Of a DNA stretch of 14,044 bases, positions 4,707 through 14,044 are shown piece after piece. The DNA is from an uncultured Rhizobiaceae group bacterium (lineage in GTDB: Bacteria; Pseudomonadota; Alphaproteobacteria; Rhizobiales; Rhizobiaceae): positions 1 to 14,044 of the forward strand of contig CALAIO010000339.1 of assembly GCA_937923355.1 (NCBI GenBank), written 5' to 3'. The notes below the pieces were generated by a model. It was given only the letters and a program-made list of their open reading frames with translations, had not been told where the DNA came from and ran no database searches. Made by a program: the position numbers and the translations under genes. The stretch's first letter is position 1. The number at the start of each line of letters is the position of its first letter.

Positions 4707-6406
4707 ATGCTCGTTTCAAGCCACCGCGAGATGCTTCTCATTTAACCTTCGATGGAAGTGGTAAATCAGCTGACGTGCAGGCGAAGTCTCGCATCGCGCT
4801 TTCGATGATTTTATTGGGCTTTGCCTTCACGGTGATTATTGGTCGTCTCGCCATGCTTGGTTTTGTTGACCCGGGTGAGGCTTCCGTCGGGCTGCGTCCT
4901 GATATTTCGATTACAGCACAGCGCCCTGATATTCGTGACCGTAACGGCGAGACACTGGCAACTGATATCGTTACTTCATCTTTGTTTGCTGAGCCGAACA
5001 AGATTGTAGACGTGGATGAAGCAGTTGAAAAACTTCAATCCGTGCTTCCAGATATTAATGTCAAAACGGTTCATCGGCGTTTGAGCAGCAAGGCCGGATT
5101 TGTTTGGCTGAAACGCGAGCTTACACCTGCCAAGGAAAGCCAAATTTTGGCACTTGGTATTCCAGGCATTGGCTTTCGCCAAGAAACAAGACGTTTTTAT
5201 CCCAATGGCGAGACAGCTTCTCATCTTGTAGGCCATGTAAACATTGATAACGTCGGTATTGCAGGACTTGAAAAGTACATTGATGATCGTGGCTTGAAAG
5301 AATTGCGCTCACTTGGTCTTGCAAGCAACAAAGATATGCAGCCAGTTCATCTTTCGATTGATCTGCGTGTTCAGCACTATGTGCGTGAAGAGCTTGCAGA
5401 AGCGATGCGTAGATACAAGGCGATTGCAGCAGGTGCGGTGGTTCTAAACGCCAATACGGGTGAGGTTGTGGCAATGGCTTCGCTGCCAGATTACAATCCG
5501 AACAAACCTGTTGATGCGCTTAAGAAAGAGAATTTGAACCGTATAAGCGCAGGGCTTTTCGAGATGGGCTCTACCTTCAAGGCTTTCACAACTGCGATGG
5601 CACTTGATAGCGGCAAGGTAAACATGGGCAGTCGTTTTGATGCGCGCAAAGCGCTTCGTATCGGTGGTCATACAATTAACGATTTCCATGCAAAGCGCAG
5701 AATTTTAAGTGTGCCTGAAGTTTTCATTTACTCATCGAACATCGGAACAGCCAAAATGGCTGATGTAGTGGGTGTTGAAGGACATCGTGAGTTTTTGCAT
5801 CGCATTGGACTTTTAAGCCGTATGCCGTTTGAACTGCCGGAAGTGGCGCATCCTGTTGAGCCAAAAAAATGGCGCAAGATTAATTCAGTGACGATTTCAT
5901 ATGGTCATGGTGCAACAACAACACCCTTGCAAACTGCGGTTGCAGGTGCGGCGCTTGTAAATGGTGGCAAGTTGATTTCACCAACCCTGTTTCCGCGTTC
6001 CAGTACGCAGGCTGAAGCTGAGGCCGTTCAGGTTATTTCAGAAAAAACAAGCCGCAACATGCGAGACTTGATGCGTATGAATGTTGAAAAAGGTTCAGGC
6101 AAGCGCGCAGAAGTGCCAGGTTTTAGAGTAGGTGGTAAAACAGGCACTGCTGAAAAGGTTGTGAATGGTCGCTATTCTAGCGATGTGCGCTTTAATGCGT
6201 TCCTTGCAACTTTCCCGGTTGATGATCCTAAATATGTCGTACTTGTCTTTATTGATGAGCCAAAGCCTGAAGAAGGCAAGAAAAGTGCAACAGCTGGTCT
6301 CAATGCTGCCCCTGTTGTTGGTAATATCATAAGACGCTCTGCTTCAGTATTGGGTGTGCAGGCTGATTTCGGAAATATCGCGAATCCCTTGTTAATTGCC
6401 GACTAG
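4703..6406 (+). CDS. ftsI: Septal peptidoglycan transpeptidase FtsI (PBP3)
   Basis: FtsI is the class B penicillin-binding protein that crosslinks septal peptidoglycan in partnership with FtsW. The 567 residues (E. coli 588) show a cytoplasmic N-tail, one membrane anchor (about 31-53), a pedestal/dimerisation domain (about 70-215, including RPDIRDRNG) and the transpeptidase domain. The penicillin-binding motifs are complete: S290-TF-K293 with the nucleophile Ser290, S344-S-N346, and K479-T-G-T482. The ATG overlaps the ftsL stop as ATGA, with AGAGG 6 nt upstream. There is no PASTA domain and no sign of truncation. The expected site of action is the inner membrane at the division site. Confidence 0.97.
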   Translation: MNARFKPPRDASHLTFDGSGKSADVQAKSRIALSMILLGFAFTVIIGRLAMLGFVDPGEASVGLRPDISITAQRPDIRDRNGETLATDIVTSSLFAEPNKIVDVDEAVEKLQSVLPDINVKTVHRRLSSKAGFVWLKRELTPAKESQILALGIPGIGFRQETRRFYPNGETASHLVGHVNIDNVGIAGLEKYIDDRGLKELRSLGLASNKDMQPVHLSIDLRVQHYVREELAEAMRRYKAIAAGAVVLNANTGEVVAMASLPDYNPNKPVDALKKENLNRISAGLFEMGSTFKAFTTAMALDSGKVNMGSRFDARKALRIGGHTINDFHAKRRILSVPEVFIYSSNIGTAKMADVVGVEGHREFLHRIGLLSRMPFELPEVAHPVEPKKWRKINSVTISYGHGATTTPLQTAVAGAALVNGGKLISPTLFPRSSTQAEAEAVQVISEKTSRNMRDLMRMNVEKGSGKRAEVPGFRVGGKTGTAEKVVNGRYSSDVRFNAFLATFPVDDPKYVVLVFIDEPKPEEGKKSATAGLNAAPVVGNIIRRSASVLGVQADFGNIANPLLIAD

Positions 6407-6464
6407 ACAGGCAAACATAAGTAGGGAATTTCGTGATTCGCGAGTTATTAGGGAAACTGCGCAA

Positions 6465-7919
6465 ATGAAACTGGAAAGAATTGCAGAATTGAATCTGGAT
6501 GTACCAGAAGAAATTGCTGCCTTGAATATTTCTGGTCTTGCTGCCAATTCTTCTGAAGTCGAAAGCGGTTTTCTGTTTTTTGGCCTTCCTGGTGTTAATG
6601 TTGATGGCGCAAGTTTTGCCTCGCAAGCACAGACAAATGGCGCGGTAGCTGCTGTTGTATCCATGCAATCTGAAGTGGGCGATGTATCCATTCCCGTTTG
6701 GCGATGCGAAGACCCAAGACGCATCCTGGCTTATGCAGCTGCGCAATTTTACGAAAATCAACCACAGATTATCGGTGCTGTAACCGGAACTGCTGGCAAG
6801 ACATCTGTTGCCACTTTTTTACGCCAGATTTGGGAGCAGGATGAACGTGTTGCAGCAAGCCTGGGCACAACAGGTGTCGTAGCGCCAGGTCGTGATGATT
6901 ATGGCAATCTTACAACGCCAGATCCCATTTCACTTCATAAGTTACTTAATGAACTTTCCAATGCTGGCATTACGCATGCGGCGATGGAAGCCTCTTCGCA
7001 TGGGTTAGATCAAAGAAGGCTTGATGGCGTAAAACTCTCCGTTGCTGGCTTTACCAATCTTGGGCGTGATCATTTGGACTATCACGAAACGGTTGATGAA
7101 TATCTTGAAGCAAAGATGTTGTTGTTCAAAGAGCGCCTACCCAAAGGTGCGCCTGCCGTTATTTTCGCTGATGATCCGTTTTCCCAAGCTGCGATTGATG
7201 CTGCGAAAGAAGGTGAGTGTAACGTTTTAACTGTTGGCAGAGCAGGTGATTTTATAAGCCTGAAAAAAGTTGAACATCTGCAATTTGGTCAGACTGTTGA
7301 ACTTTCTCATGCAGGCAAACATTACCGAATTGAGTTTCCTTTGGCAGGTGACTTCCAGATAGCAAACGGACTTGTGGCAGCAGGTATGGCCATTGCTACT
7401 GGCACTTCTGCTGAGGTTGCGTTTAAGGCGCTTGAGAAACTTCAAGGGGCTTCAGGCAGATTGGAACTTGTTGGAAAATCTGCCAAGGGTGCGCCGGTCT
7501 ATGTTGATTACGCGCACAAGCCAGAAGCGCTTGAAAATGTCCTGTCATCACTTCGTCCGTTTACATCTGGCTGCATTATTTTGGCCTTTGGTTGCGGTGG
7601 CGACCGTGATCCGGGCAAGCGCGCCATTATGGGTGAGATTGCTTCGCGTTTGGCGGATGTTGTGATTGTTACCGATGATAATCCGCGCACTGAAAACCCT
7701 GATAGTATTCGAAAAGAAATTTTGGATGCTTGTGTGGGTGCCATAGAAATTGGTGATCGGGCAAAGGCCATTGAACATGGCTGTGAAATTCTTGAAGAAG
7801 GTGATTGTTTGGTCGTTGCTGGCAAAGGACATGAGCCTGGTCAAATCATTGGCGATCAGGTTTTGCCGTTTTCCGATCATGATGTAATCCGCAAGGTTTT
7901 AAACGGAGTGCGTGCATGA
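6465..7919 (+). CDS. murE: UDP-MurNAc-L-Ala-D-Glu:meso-diaminopimelate ligase MurE
   Basis: MurE is the cytoplasmic ATP-dependent ligase adding the third stem-peptide residue. From ATG 6465 it has 484 residues (E. coli 495). Motifs in this numbering are the ATP loop TGTAGKTS (107-114), TTPDP (150-154), MEASSHGL (174-181), the presumed carbamylated lysine K217 in [18 protein letters not shown] (349-357), and DDNPR (404-408). The DNPR motif marks enzymes that use meso-diaminopimelate instead of lysine. GKGHE follows at 453-457. The frame is open upstream to a TTG at 6396 inside ftsI, but that N-terminus looks non-native. AGGGAAA (6450-6456) sits before the ATG, and the family normally starts near here. 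The 58-nt gap after ftsI is the largest in the cluster; I see no clear promoter in it. Confidence 0.96.
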   Translation: MKLERIAELNLDVPEEIAALNISGLAANSSEVESGFLFFGLPGVNVDGASFASQAQTNGAVAAVVSMQSEVGDVSIPVWRCEDPRRILAYAAAQFYENQPQIIGAVTGTAGKTSVATFLRQIWEQDERVAASLGTTGVVAPGRDDYGNLTTPDPISLHKLLNELSNAGITHAAMEASSHGLDQRRLDGVKLSVAGFTNLGRDHLDYHETVDEYLEAKMLLFKERLPKGAPAVIFADDPFSQAAIDAAKEGECNVLTVGRAGDFISLKKVEHLQFGQTVELSHAGKHYRIEFPLAGDFQIANGLVAAGMAIATGTSAEVAFKALEKLQGASGRLELVGKSAKGAPVYVDYAHKPEALENVLSSLRPFTSGCIILAFGCGGDRDPGKRAIMGEIASRLADVVIVTDDNPRTENPDSIRKEILDACVGAIEIGDRAKAIEHGCEILEEGDCLVVAGKGHEPGQIIGDQVLPFSDHDVIRKVLNGVRA

Positions 7920-9316
7920 GTTATCTTTGGGAAACAGATGCGGTATTAGCGGCAACGAATGGCCGCCCTGTTGGCAATATGCCAGAAGGAATTACTGGTA
8001 TTTCAATTGATACGCGTACCTTAAAAGAAGGTGACGCATTTTTTGCCATTAAAGGCGACAACTTTGATGGGCATGATTTTTTACCCGCAGCACTAAGGGC
8101 AGGGGCAGGTTTTGCCGTTGTTGACGAAAACAGGCTTGTTTCGCTAGGCGGTTTGAAAATTCCACTTATCGTTGTGCGCGATGTGTTGGAAGCCATGACC
8201 CACTTGGGGCTTGCGTCTCGTGCACGTTCAAAAGCCCAGATTATTGCAGTTACTGGTAGTGTTGGAAAAACCTCTGTTAAGGAAATGCTCCGTACAGTGC
8301 TTTCAGTAAGTGGTGAAGTTCATGCTTCTGTTGCATCGTTTAACAATCATTGGGGTGTTCCTCTAACGCTTGCGAGAATGCCTGAGACTGCAAAATTTGG
8401 TGTATTTGAAATTGGCATGAACCATCCGGATGAAATCAGGCCGCTTGTCAAAATGGTAAGGCCTCATGTGGCGATGATTAATAATGTGGCAGCAGCTCAT
8501 ATTGGCGCGTTTGATTCAATCGATGATATTGCCCGCGCCAAGGCTGAAATTTTTGAAGGTGTCGTGCCGGGAGGCTATGGCATTATCAATCATGATGACA
8601 GGCGTTATACTTTACAACGTGATCTCGCCAAGGAAGCCAATATTGAGCATTTGATTACGTTTGGCACCAAACGTGGTTCTGATATTTGGCTACGCAATCT
8701 TGAACAGGTTGACGGCGAACTAAAATTGGATGTTCGTATCAAGGGCAAAGATTATCAATATGAAATGCCTGTGACAGGTGAGCATATGGCAATGAACTCG
8801 TTAGCGGTTCTTGCTGCTTCCAGTTTGGCGGGTGCGGATATTTCCAAAACTACGGATGCAATGGCTCGCGTCACGCCTGCTGATGGGCGCGGCACGAAAT
8901 ACATGATTGGTGGTTCTGGCGCGATGGGTATCACGCTGATTGATGAAAGTTACAATGCCAACCCTGCCTCAATGGAGGCTGCTTTAAATGTTCTGGCAAG
9001 TTTTGGCGGTGTAAAAACCAAACGTCGAATTGCAGTTTTGGGTGATATGCTGGAATTGGGAAGACAATCGAAAAAACTTCATGAAGGACTGGCCAAATAT
9101 ATTTCTGCATCAAAGGCAGATTTGGTGTTTTTGGTCGGGCCTGAGATGGAGAATTTGGCGAAGATTTTGCCTAAGGAAAAACTGGGTGGGCACTATGACG
9201 ATACAACCAATTTGGCTGAGCGCTTGAAGGTTGTGTTTAAGGCAGGGGATGTCGTGGTTTTTAAAGCTTCCAACAGCATGGGCTTTTCGAAAATCGTGCA
9301 GGAAATACTTGATTAA
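7916..9316 (+). CDS. murF: UDP-MurNAc-tripeptide:D-Ala-D-Ala ligase MurF
   Basis: MurF completes the cytoplasmic precursor UDP-MurNAc-pentapeptide by adding D-Ala-D-Ala at the cost of ATP. The 466 residues (E. coli 452) contain the N-terminal substrate domain with [19 protein letters not shown] (29-47), the ATP loop TGSVGKTS (113-120), [10 protein letters not shown] (142-151), FEIGMNH (164-170), NNVAAAHIG (189-197), DESYNANP (343-350) and LGDMLELG (375-382), all diagnostic of MurF. The ATG overlaps the murE stop as ATGA, with a GGAG site 7 nt upstream. This suggests translational coupling of two consecutive steps of one pathway. Confidence 0.97.
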   Translation: MSYLWETDAVLAATNGRPVGNMPEGITGISIDTRTLKEGDAFFAIKGDNFDGHDFLPAALRAGAGFAVVDENRLVSLGGLKIPLIVVRDVLEAMTHLGLASRARSKAQIIAVTGSVGKTSVKEMLRTVLSVSGEVHASVASFNNHWGVPLTLARMPETAKFGVFEIGMNHPDEIRPLVKMVRPHVAMINNVAAAHIGAFDSIDDIARAKAEIFEGVVPGGYGIINHDDRRYTLQRDLAKEANIEHLITFGTKRGSDIWLRNLEQVDGELKLDVRIKGKDYQYEMPVTGEHMAMNSLAVLAASSLAGADISKTTDAMARVTPADGRGTKYMIGGSGAMGITLIDESYNANPASMEAALNVLASFGGVKTKRRIAVLGDMLELGRQSKKLHEGLAKYISASKADLVFLVGPEMENLAKILPKEKLGGHYDDTTNLAERLKVVFKAGDVVVFKASNSMGFSKIVQEILD

Positions 9317-9351
9317 TTAAAGCCATACTAATTGGCGAAGGGGAAATATCG

Positions 9352-10437
9352 ATGCTTTATTATCTGGGACAGGAATTGTCGTCTGATGTTTCCGTTTTTA
9401 ATATTTTTAGATACATAACATTTCGTACAGGGGCGGCTCTTGTAACCTCTGCCATGATTGTTTTTCTGTTTGGTCCGCGCATTATTGCAGGCCTGAAAAT
9501 TCGTCAGGGTAAAGGGCAGCCAATTAGAGCTGATGGCCCTGAAACGCATTTTGCCAAGGCTGGTACGCCGACCATGGGCGGGCTTATGATCTTGTCTGGC
9601 CTTATTGTTTCTTCACTGTTATGGGCAAACCTAACGAGTATTTATGTCTGGGTAATTTTACTTGTCACAATGGGTTTTGGCCTTATTGGATTTTACGATG
9701 ATTATCTGAAAGTCACCAAACAAAGTGACAAGGGTTTTTCCGGCAAGGTTCGCTTGCTACTCGAGTTTATCATTGCGGGATTTGCATGTTATGCGATTAT
9801 GAGCGCTGGCAAAGAGCCGTTTTCTTCTTCGCTGACCTTCCCGTTTTTTAAGGATTTACTCCTCAATCTGGGTTGGTTCTTTGTGCCCTTCGGTGCCTTC
9901 GTAATTGTTGCTGCGGGTAATGCCGTGAATCTTACAGACGGTCTTGATGGCTTGGCGATTGTGCCTGTTATGATTGCTGCTGCATCCTTTGGCATGATTG
10001 CATATCTTTCGGGTAATGCGATTTTTGCGGGTTATCTACAAATCCATTTTGTGCCAGGTACAGGTGAGATTGCCGTTCTTTGTGGTGCGCTGATTGGGGC
10101 AGGGCTTGGCTTTCTTTGGTTTAATGCGCCGCCTGCTGCTATCTTCATGGGCGACACGGGTTCTCTTGCACTCGGTGGCATGATTGGTGCTATTGCAGTT
10201 GCAACAAAACACGAGATTGTTTTGGTCATCATTGGCGGGCTCTTTGTAATGGAAGCCTTGTCCGTGATCATTCAGGTTGCGTCGTTTAAATTGACTGGCA
10301 AACGTGTTTTTGCCATGGCGCCTATTCATCATCACTTTGAGAAAAAGGGGTGGACGGAAAGTCAGGTTGTTATTCGCTTTTGGATTATTTCTGTATTGCT
10401 TGCACTCATTGGTCTTGCGACCTTGAAGCTGCGTTAA
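9352..10437 (+). CDS. mraY: Phospho-N-acetylmuramoyl-pentapeptide transferase MraY
   Basis: MraY transfers phospho-MurNAc-pentapeptide from UDP to undecaprenyl phosphate, giving lipid I at the inner membrane. The 361 residues (E. coli 360) form a polytopic protein with about ten hydrophobic helices. Hallmarks are GTPTMGG (71-77), the aspartate pair D116-D117 in [16 protein letters not shown] (193-200), FMGDTGS (265-271) with D268, and the cytoplasmic loop [12 protein letters not shown] (323-334), whose HHH motif marks MraY against the related WecA. Translation starts at an ATG 8 nt after AAGGGG (9338-9343), in a 35-nt gap after murF. The catalytic residues named are all present. Confidence 0.98.
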   Translation: MLYYLGQELSSDVSVFNIFRYITFRTGAALVTSAMIVFLFGPRIIAGLKIRQGKGQPIRADGPETHFAKAGTPTMGGLMILSGLIVSSLLWANLTSIYVWVILLVTMGFGLIGFYDDYLKVTKQSDKGFSGKVRLLLEFIIAGFACYAIMSAGKEPFSSSLTFPFFKDLLLNLGWFFVPFGAFVIVAAGNAVNLTDGLDGLAIVPVMIAAASFGMIAYLSGNAIFAGYLQIHFVPGTGEIAVLCGALIGAGLGFLWFNAPPAAIFMGDTGSLALGGMIGAIAVATKHEIVLVIIGGLFVMEALSVIIQVASFKLTGKRVFAMAPIHHHFEKKGWTESQVVIRFWIISVLLALIGLATLKLR

Positions 10438-10449
10438 GAGGTTTCCTTT

Positions 10450-11850
10450 ATGATCGCTGTTACCACTCGCAAAGACCAGAAAATCGCTCTCTTCGGATTG
10501 GGCGGTTCTGGTATGGTAACGGCAGAGGCGCTTGTTGCCGGTGGTGCAGAGGTGACAGCTTTCGATGATAATCCGCAAAAGGTTGAAGAAGCGTCTGGCA
10601 AAGGCATTCCGACTGGAGATTTGCGCGATTATGATTTTTCAAAAGCAGATGCGTTGGTGTTGGCGCCGGGTGTTCCGCTCACGCATCCAAAACCCCATTG
10701 GACGGTCGAACTTGCGCATCAACATGATGTCCCTGTTATCGGTGATGTTGCGCTATTTGCAGATGAGCGAAGAGCGCATGCGTCATCTTCACATCTGATT
10801 GCGATTACAGGGACAAATGGTAAGTCCACTACGACAGCCTTGATTTCGCATATTCTGGCCAGCACAGGACGCGATGTTCAGATGGGCGGCAATATTGGCC
10901 GTGCAGTGCTTTCTTTGGATGGGCTTTCGAATGATAAAATCTATGTTGTTGAATGTTCGTCCTATCAAATTGATCTTGCACTGGAGTTGGATCCTTCAGT
11001 CGGAATTTTATTAAACCTTGCACCAGATCATCTCGACCGTCATGGCACGATGGAGCATTATGCTGAAATAAAATCGCGATTGGTTGCAAAGAGTAATTTT
11101 TCTATTATTGGCGATGACGATGGCTACTCATCTAAGATTTCCGACGGATTTGACGTAGAGGGAAAAGAAGTCATTCGGATTTCCAACCAGAAACTCTTTT
11201 CAGGCTATGGGGTGATGGACGAGCAGGTTGTTGAATTTAATGCAGGCGATGAAGATTTCATCGCGAACCTGCATGGTATTGCAACTTTGCGCGGAAAGCA
11301 TAATGCGCAAAATGCAGTAGCAGCGATTGCTGCCTGCAAATCGGTTGGCCTGACGAATGAGCAAGTTCAGCAAGGGCTGAATTCATTTCCGGGTCTTGCA
11401 CATAGAATGGAAGTGATTGGCAGCGTTGGTGATGTGTTGTTTGTAAACGATTCCAAGGGCACCAATGCAGACGCTGCTGCCATGGCGCTTGGCAGTTTTG
11501 AAAATATTTACTGGATTGCTGGCGGTCTCCCAAAAGAAGGCGGGATAGAAAGCTTGCGTCCTTTCTTTGGGCGCATTGAGAAGGCATATTTGATTGGTGA
11601 AGCAGCTCCAGAGTTTTCGGCGACACTGGGCAGTGATGTGGCCTTTGAAATTTCGCAAACACTGGATGTGGCGGTTGCGAATGCTAGTGAAGATGCAAAA
11701 CAATCCGGCCAAAAGGCAGTCGTTATGTTGTCACCTGCCTGCGCCAGTTTTGATCAGTTTGCAAATTTTGAAATACGTGGAGAGGCTTTTCGGGCGGAAG
11801 TTGAAAAGCTGGAAAATTTAATTCCATACGGGGAAAAACAGGATGGTTAG
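10450..11850 (+). CDS. murD: UDP-MurNAc-L-alanine:D-glutamate ligase MurD
   Basis: MurD adds D-glutamate to UDP-MurNAc-L-Ala in the cytoplasm using ATP. The 466 residues (E. coli 438) start with a Rossmann-like domain ([10 protein letters not shown], 12-21). The ATP domain follows with the loop [10 protein letters not shown] (120-129), ECSSYQID (168-175), [10 protein letters not shown] (190-199) and the presumed carbamylated lysine K208. The C-terminal ligase domain has NDSKGTN (333-339), IAGG (356-359) and [11 protein letters not shown] (427-437). SSYQ and the [10 protein letters not shown] segment separate MurD from the other Mur ligases. AAGAGG lies 8 nt before the ATG; the gap to mraY is 12 nt. 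The gene overlaps ftsW by 8 nt. Confidence 0.97.
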   Translation: MIAVTTRKDQKIALFGLGGSGMVTAEALVAGGAEVTAFDDNPQKVEEASGKGIPTGDLRDYDFSKADALVLAPGVPLTHPKPHWTVELAHQHDVPVIGDVALFADERRAHASSSHLIAITGTNGKSTTTALISHILASTGRDVQMGGNIGRAVLSLDGLSNDKIYVVECSSYQIDLALELDPSVGILLNLAPDHLDRHGTMEHYAEIKSRLVAKSNFSIIGDDDGYSSKISDGFDVEGKEVIRISNQKLFSGYGVMDEQVVEFNAGDEDFIANLHGIATLRGKHNAQNAVAAIAACKSVGLTNEQVQQGLNSFPGLAHRMEVIGSVGDVLFVNDSKGTNADAAAMALGSFENIYWIAGGLPKEGGIESLRPFFGRIEKAYLIGEAAPEFSATLGSDVAFEISQTLDVAVANASEDAKQSGQKAVVMLSPACASFDQFANFEIRGEAFRAEVEKLENLIPYGEKQDG

Positions 11851-12997
11851 TCGCGCAGATAAAAGTCTTCTGGCTGAATGGTGGCGAACGATAGACAAGC
11901 CGCTTTTGTCAGCTCTATTGTTTTTGATGTTATGCGGGTTTTTGATGTCTTTTGCAGGCAGTCCGCCAGTTGCAGACCGTATTGGCGTTGATGAATTTCA
12001 TTTCATAAAACGCCATGCAGTTTTTCTAATACCTGCGATTGCCATCATGGTTGGCTTTTCCATGTTCTCGCCCAAACAGGTGCGGCGGGCGGCCTTTATC
12101 ATGTTTGCATTTTCAATTGTTGCATTGTTGGCAACCTTATTTATTGGTTCATCAGCCAAAGGGTCTAGCCGCTGGATTTATATTGCTGGTTTTACATTAC
12201 AGCCCTCAGAATTTGTAAAGCCTGCCTTTGTGGTTATCACAGCCTGGCTTTTCGCAGAGAATTCGCGCAGGCCTGATATTCCTGGTAACCTGTTTTCGAT
12301 TATCCTGTTTGGTATCGTAGCGGCGCTTTTGATTGTTCAGCCTGACTTTGGGCAGACCATGTTGATTGCGATTGTTTGGGGCGCGCTCTTCTTTATGGCG
12401 GGCATGTCCTGGATATGGATTATGGCGCTGGGAGCTATCGCGGTTGTGGGCATGTTGATTGCCTATATCATGTTCTCTCACGTCGCCAGCCGCATAAATC
12501 GCTTTATTACGGGTGAGGGTGATAACTATCAGGTAGACCGTGGCATTGATGCGATCGTTAACGGTGGGTGGCTAGGCCAGGGACCAGGTGAGGGGACTGT
12601 AAAAAATATTCTGCCTGACAGTCATACGGATTTTCTTTTTGCAGTGGTTGCGGAAGAGTTTGGTATTATTGCCTGTATGATTTTGGTAGGTATCTTTGCT
12701 TTCATCGTAATGCGAGGACTTGCAAAATCACTCCACGAACATGATGCCTACGTGCGGATGAGCGCTTCGGGCTTGGCGCTTTTGTTTGGTTTTCAAGCGA
12801 TGATTAATATTGGCGTAAATCTGAAGTTGCTTCCAGCCAAGGGCATGACCTTGCCATTTATTTCTTATGGTGGATCTTCCATGCTGGCTATGGCAATGGG
12901 GATGGGTTTCTTGCTTGCGCTAACACGCTCACGGCCTGAGCGAAGACAAAGTTCTTCAATTGGATTTGGTATTCATATTGCAAAGCCTGCGGAGTAA
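11843..12997 (+). CDS. ftsW: Septal peptidoglycan glycosyltransferase FtsW
   Basis: FtsW is the SEDS-family polymerase that links lipid II into septal glycan strands with FtsI as its partner. The 384 residues (E. coli 414) include about ten membrane helices, the first at about 22-38. SEDS motifs are [19 protein letters not shown] (108-126), the extracellular loop [11 protein letters not shown] (241-251) leading to [18 protein letters not shown] (257-274), and [18 protein letters not shown] (330-347). The HTD aspartate (D263) is in the position of the conserved catalytic acid. The long periplasmic loop and the position among division genes favour FtsW over RodA. The start overlaps the murD stop by 8 nt. 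Confidence 0.97.
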   Translation: MVSRADKSLLAEWWRTIDKPLLSALLFLMLCGFLMSFAGSPPVADRIGVDEFHFIKRHAVFLIPAIAIMVGFSMFSPKQVRRAAFIMFAFSIVALLATLFIGSSAKGSSRWIYIAGFTLQPSEFVKPAFVVITAWLFAENSRRPDIPGNLFSIILFGIVAALLIVQPDFGQTMLIAIVWGALFFMAGMSWIWIMALGAIAVVGMLIAYIMFSHVASRINRFITGEGDNYQVDRGIDAIVNGGWLGQGPGEGTVKNILPDSHTDFLFAVVAEEFGIIACMILVGIFAFIVMRGLAKSLHEHDAYVRMSASGLALLFGFQAMINIGVNLKLLPAKGMTLPFISYGGSSMLAMAMGMGFLLALTRSRPERRQSSSIGFGIHIAKPAE

Positions 12998-12999
12998 TC

Positions 13000-14044
13000 A
13001 TGTCTAAGGGTGTCATTCTTTTATGTGCTGGTGGTACCGGTGGTCATCTGTTTCCCGCAGAAGCGGTTGCGCATGAATTGAAAAAACGTGGTTATACCAT
13101 TCATCTTGCTGCGGATGATCGGGTTGAACGGTTTGCGGACAAATTTCCTGCGGAAGAAATTCATCAGATACAATCTGCAACGCTTGGCTCTAAAAACCCA
13201 GTTGCGGTTTTCAGAACCTTAAAAGCGCTTTGGTCTGGCTATAAGCAAAGCAGGAAGTTGATTGCAAAGCTGCAACCTGTTGCGGTTGCGGGCTTTGGGG
13301 GATACCCAACTGTTCCGCCTGTGCTGGCGGCAACCAGGTTTGGTATTCCGACTTTGGTGCATGAGGCAAACGCTGTTTTGGGCCGTGCCAATCGATTGCT
13401 GTCTCGAAAGGTGAACAAGGTTGCGATTGGGTTTGGTGAGACAAAGCATGTTGGCGATATTCAAGTCAATGTAACCGGTAATCCTGTACGCCCTGATATC
13501 CTTAAAGCTGCCATTCAGAATTATCCGCAACGCACAGTTGATGCGAAGTTTAATCTCTTGGTTTTCGGGGGCAGTCTTGGTGCTGCTTTTTTCAGTGAAG
13601 TGATGCCGCCTGCCTGCAAACTTTTAACCGATGAAGAGCGTGGACTTTTGAAAATCGTTCAACAAGCAAGGCCAGAAGATAAAGAGCAAGTGATAGCCGC
13701 GTATAAGGATATGGGCATTGAAGCAGAAGTTGATAGTTTCTTCGGTAATATGGCTTCCAAACTTCAAGCATCTCACATGGTCATAAGTCGCGCAGGCGCT
13801 TCTACGGTCAGCGAATTGGCTGTTGTAGGGCGACCTTCTATTTTGGTCCCATATCCTCATGCACTCGATCATGATCAGGCAACCAACGCTGCAGCGGTTG
13901 CAAAAGAAGGTGGCGCTACCTTGTTTAATCAATCTGCATTAACGCCAAAACTGTTGGCGGATGAGCTTTCACGTGCTATCGCAGACCCGAAAAAACTTGC
14001 ACTTGCTGCAAATAACGCCAAAAAGACTGGCAAACCCGATGCGA
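13000..14044 (+). CDS. murG: UDP-GlcNAc:lipid I GlcNAc-transferase MurG, 3' end cut off
   Basis: MurG adds GlcNAc to lipid I on the cytoplasmic face of the membrane, producing lipid II for FtsW. The window holds 348 residues with no stop; relatives are about 360-375 residues, so only a short C-terminus is missing. Two GT-B Rossmann domains are visible. The N-terminal one has the glycine loop GGTGGHLFPA (11-20), GFGGYPTVP (98-106) and HEANAVLGRANRLLS (121-135). The C-terminal one has GNPVRPDI (160-167), GGSLGA (190-195), SRAGASTVSELA (263-274) and DHDQATNA (290-297), which bind UDP-GlcNAc. The second glycine loop has Leu193 where E. coli has Gln. The ATG lies 2 nt after the ftsW stop, with GGAG 5 nt upstream inside the end of ftsW. 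Confidence 0.97.
   Translation, partial: MSKGVILLCAGGTGGHLFPAEAVAHELKKRGYTIHLAADDRVERFADKFPAEEIHQIQSATLGSKNPVAVFRTLKALWSGYKQSRKLIAKLQPVAVAGFGGYPTVPPVLAATRFGIPTLVHEANAVLGRANRLLSRKVNKVAIGFGETKHVGDIQVNVTGNPVRPDILKAAIQNYPQRTVDAKFNLLVFGGSLGAAFFSEVMPPACKLLTDEERGLLKIVQQARPEDKEQVIAAYKDMGIEAEVDSFFGNMASKLQASHMVISRAGASTVSELAVVGRPSILVPYPHALDHDQATNAAAVAKEGGATLFNQSALTPKLLADELSRAIADPKKLALAANNAKKTGKPDA

Noticed and set aside
6396..6464. Upstream TTG start for murE giving a 23-residue N-terminal extension that overlaps ftsI
   Set aside because: The extra residues are unlike MurE N-termini. The ATG at 6465 has a better ribosome site and gives a normal family length.

Overview
The window looks like a chromosomal segment of an alphaproteobacterium, most likely a Hyphomicrobiales (Rhizobiales) relative of moderate GC content. 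Three things point there: the uninterrupted order mraZ-rsmH-ftsL-ftsI-murE-murF-mraY-murD-ftsW-murG, an alphaproteobacterial-type RNase P RNA next to mraZ, and a putative promoter of the CTTGAC-N17-CTATAT type seen in this class. Species cannot be named from the sequence alone.

Left part (1-1908): the window opens inside a minus-strand gene for a gamma-butyrobetaine-hydroxylase-like 2-oxoglutarate/iron dioxygenase; only its N-terminal 198 residues are present. A 643-nt stretch without a convincing gene follows (597-1239). Its left half is dense in inverted repeats: a two-hairpin palindromic element at 683-764, a long imperfect stem-loop at 807-856 and an 11-bp inverted repeat at 895-944. Next is a minus-strand gene for a small exported cysteine-containing protein of unknown function (1240-1908).

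Middle (1909-2755): a promoter at 2031-2059 drives the complete RNase P RNA gene rnpB (about 2067-2476). Three stem-loops and a 10-bp-periodic array of TGGG-type repeats follow. The array matches the operator recognised by MraZ and overlaps a candidate promoter for the downstream cluster.

Right part (2756-14044): the division and cell wall (dcw) cluster, all on the plus strand and probably one long operon. Stops and starts overlap at mraZ/rsmH, rsmH/ftsL, ftsL/ftsI, murE/murF and murD/ftsW, and the other gaps are 58 nt or less. MraZ is the cluster regulator and RsmH a 16S rRNA methyltransferase. MurD, MurE and MurF build the UDP-MurNAc-pentapeptide, and the DNPR motif of MurE indicates meso-diaminopimelate. 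MraY and MurG make lipid I and lipid II. FtsW and FtsI polymerise and crosslink septal peptidoglycan, and FtsL belongs to the complex that activates them. murG runs off the right edge.

The protein-coding content is ordinary and intact. The less ordinary signals are the five-to-six-unit MraZ operator array, the hairpin-rich non-coding stretch at 683-944, and the missing zinc-ligand cysteines in the dioxygenase. I saw no mobile element, CRISPR array, tRNA or novel multi-gene system.
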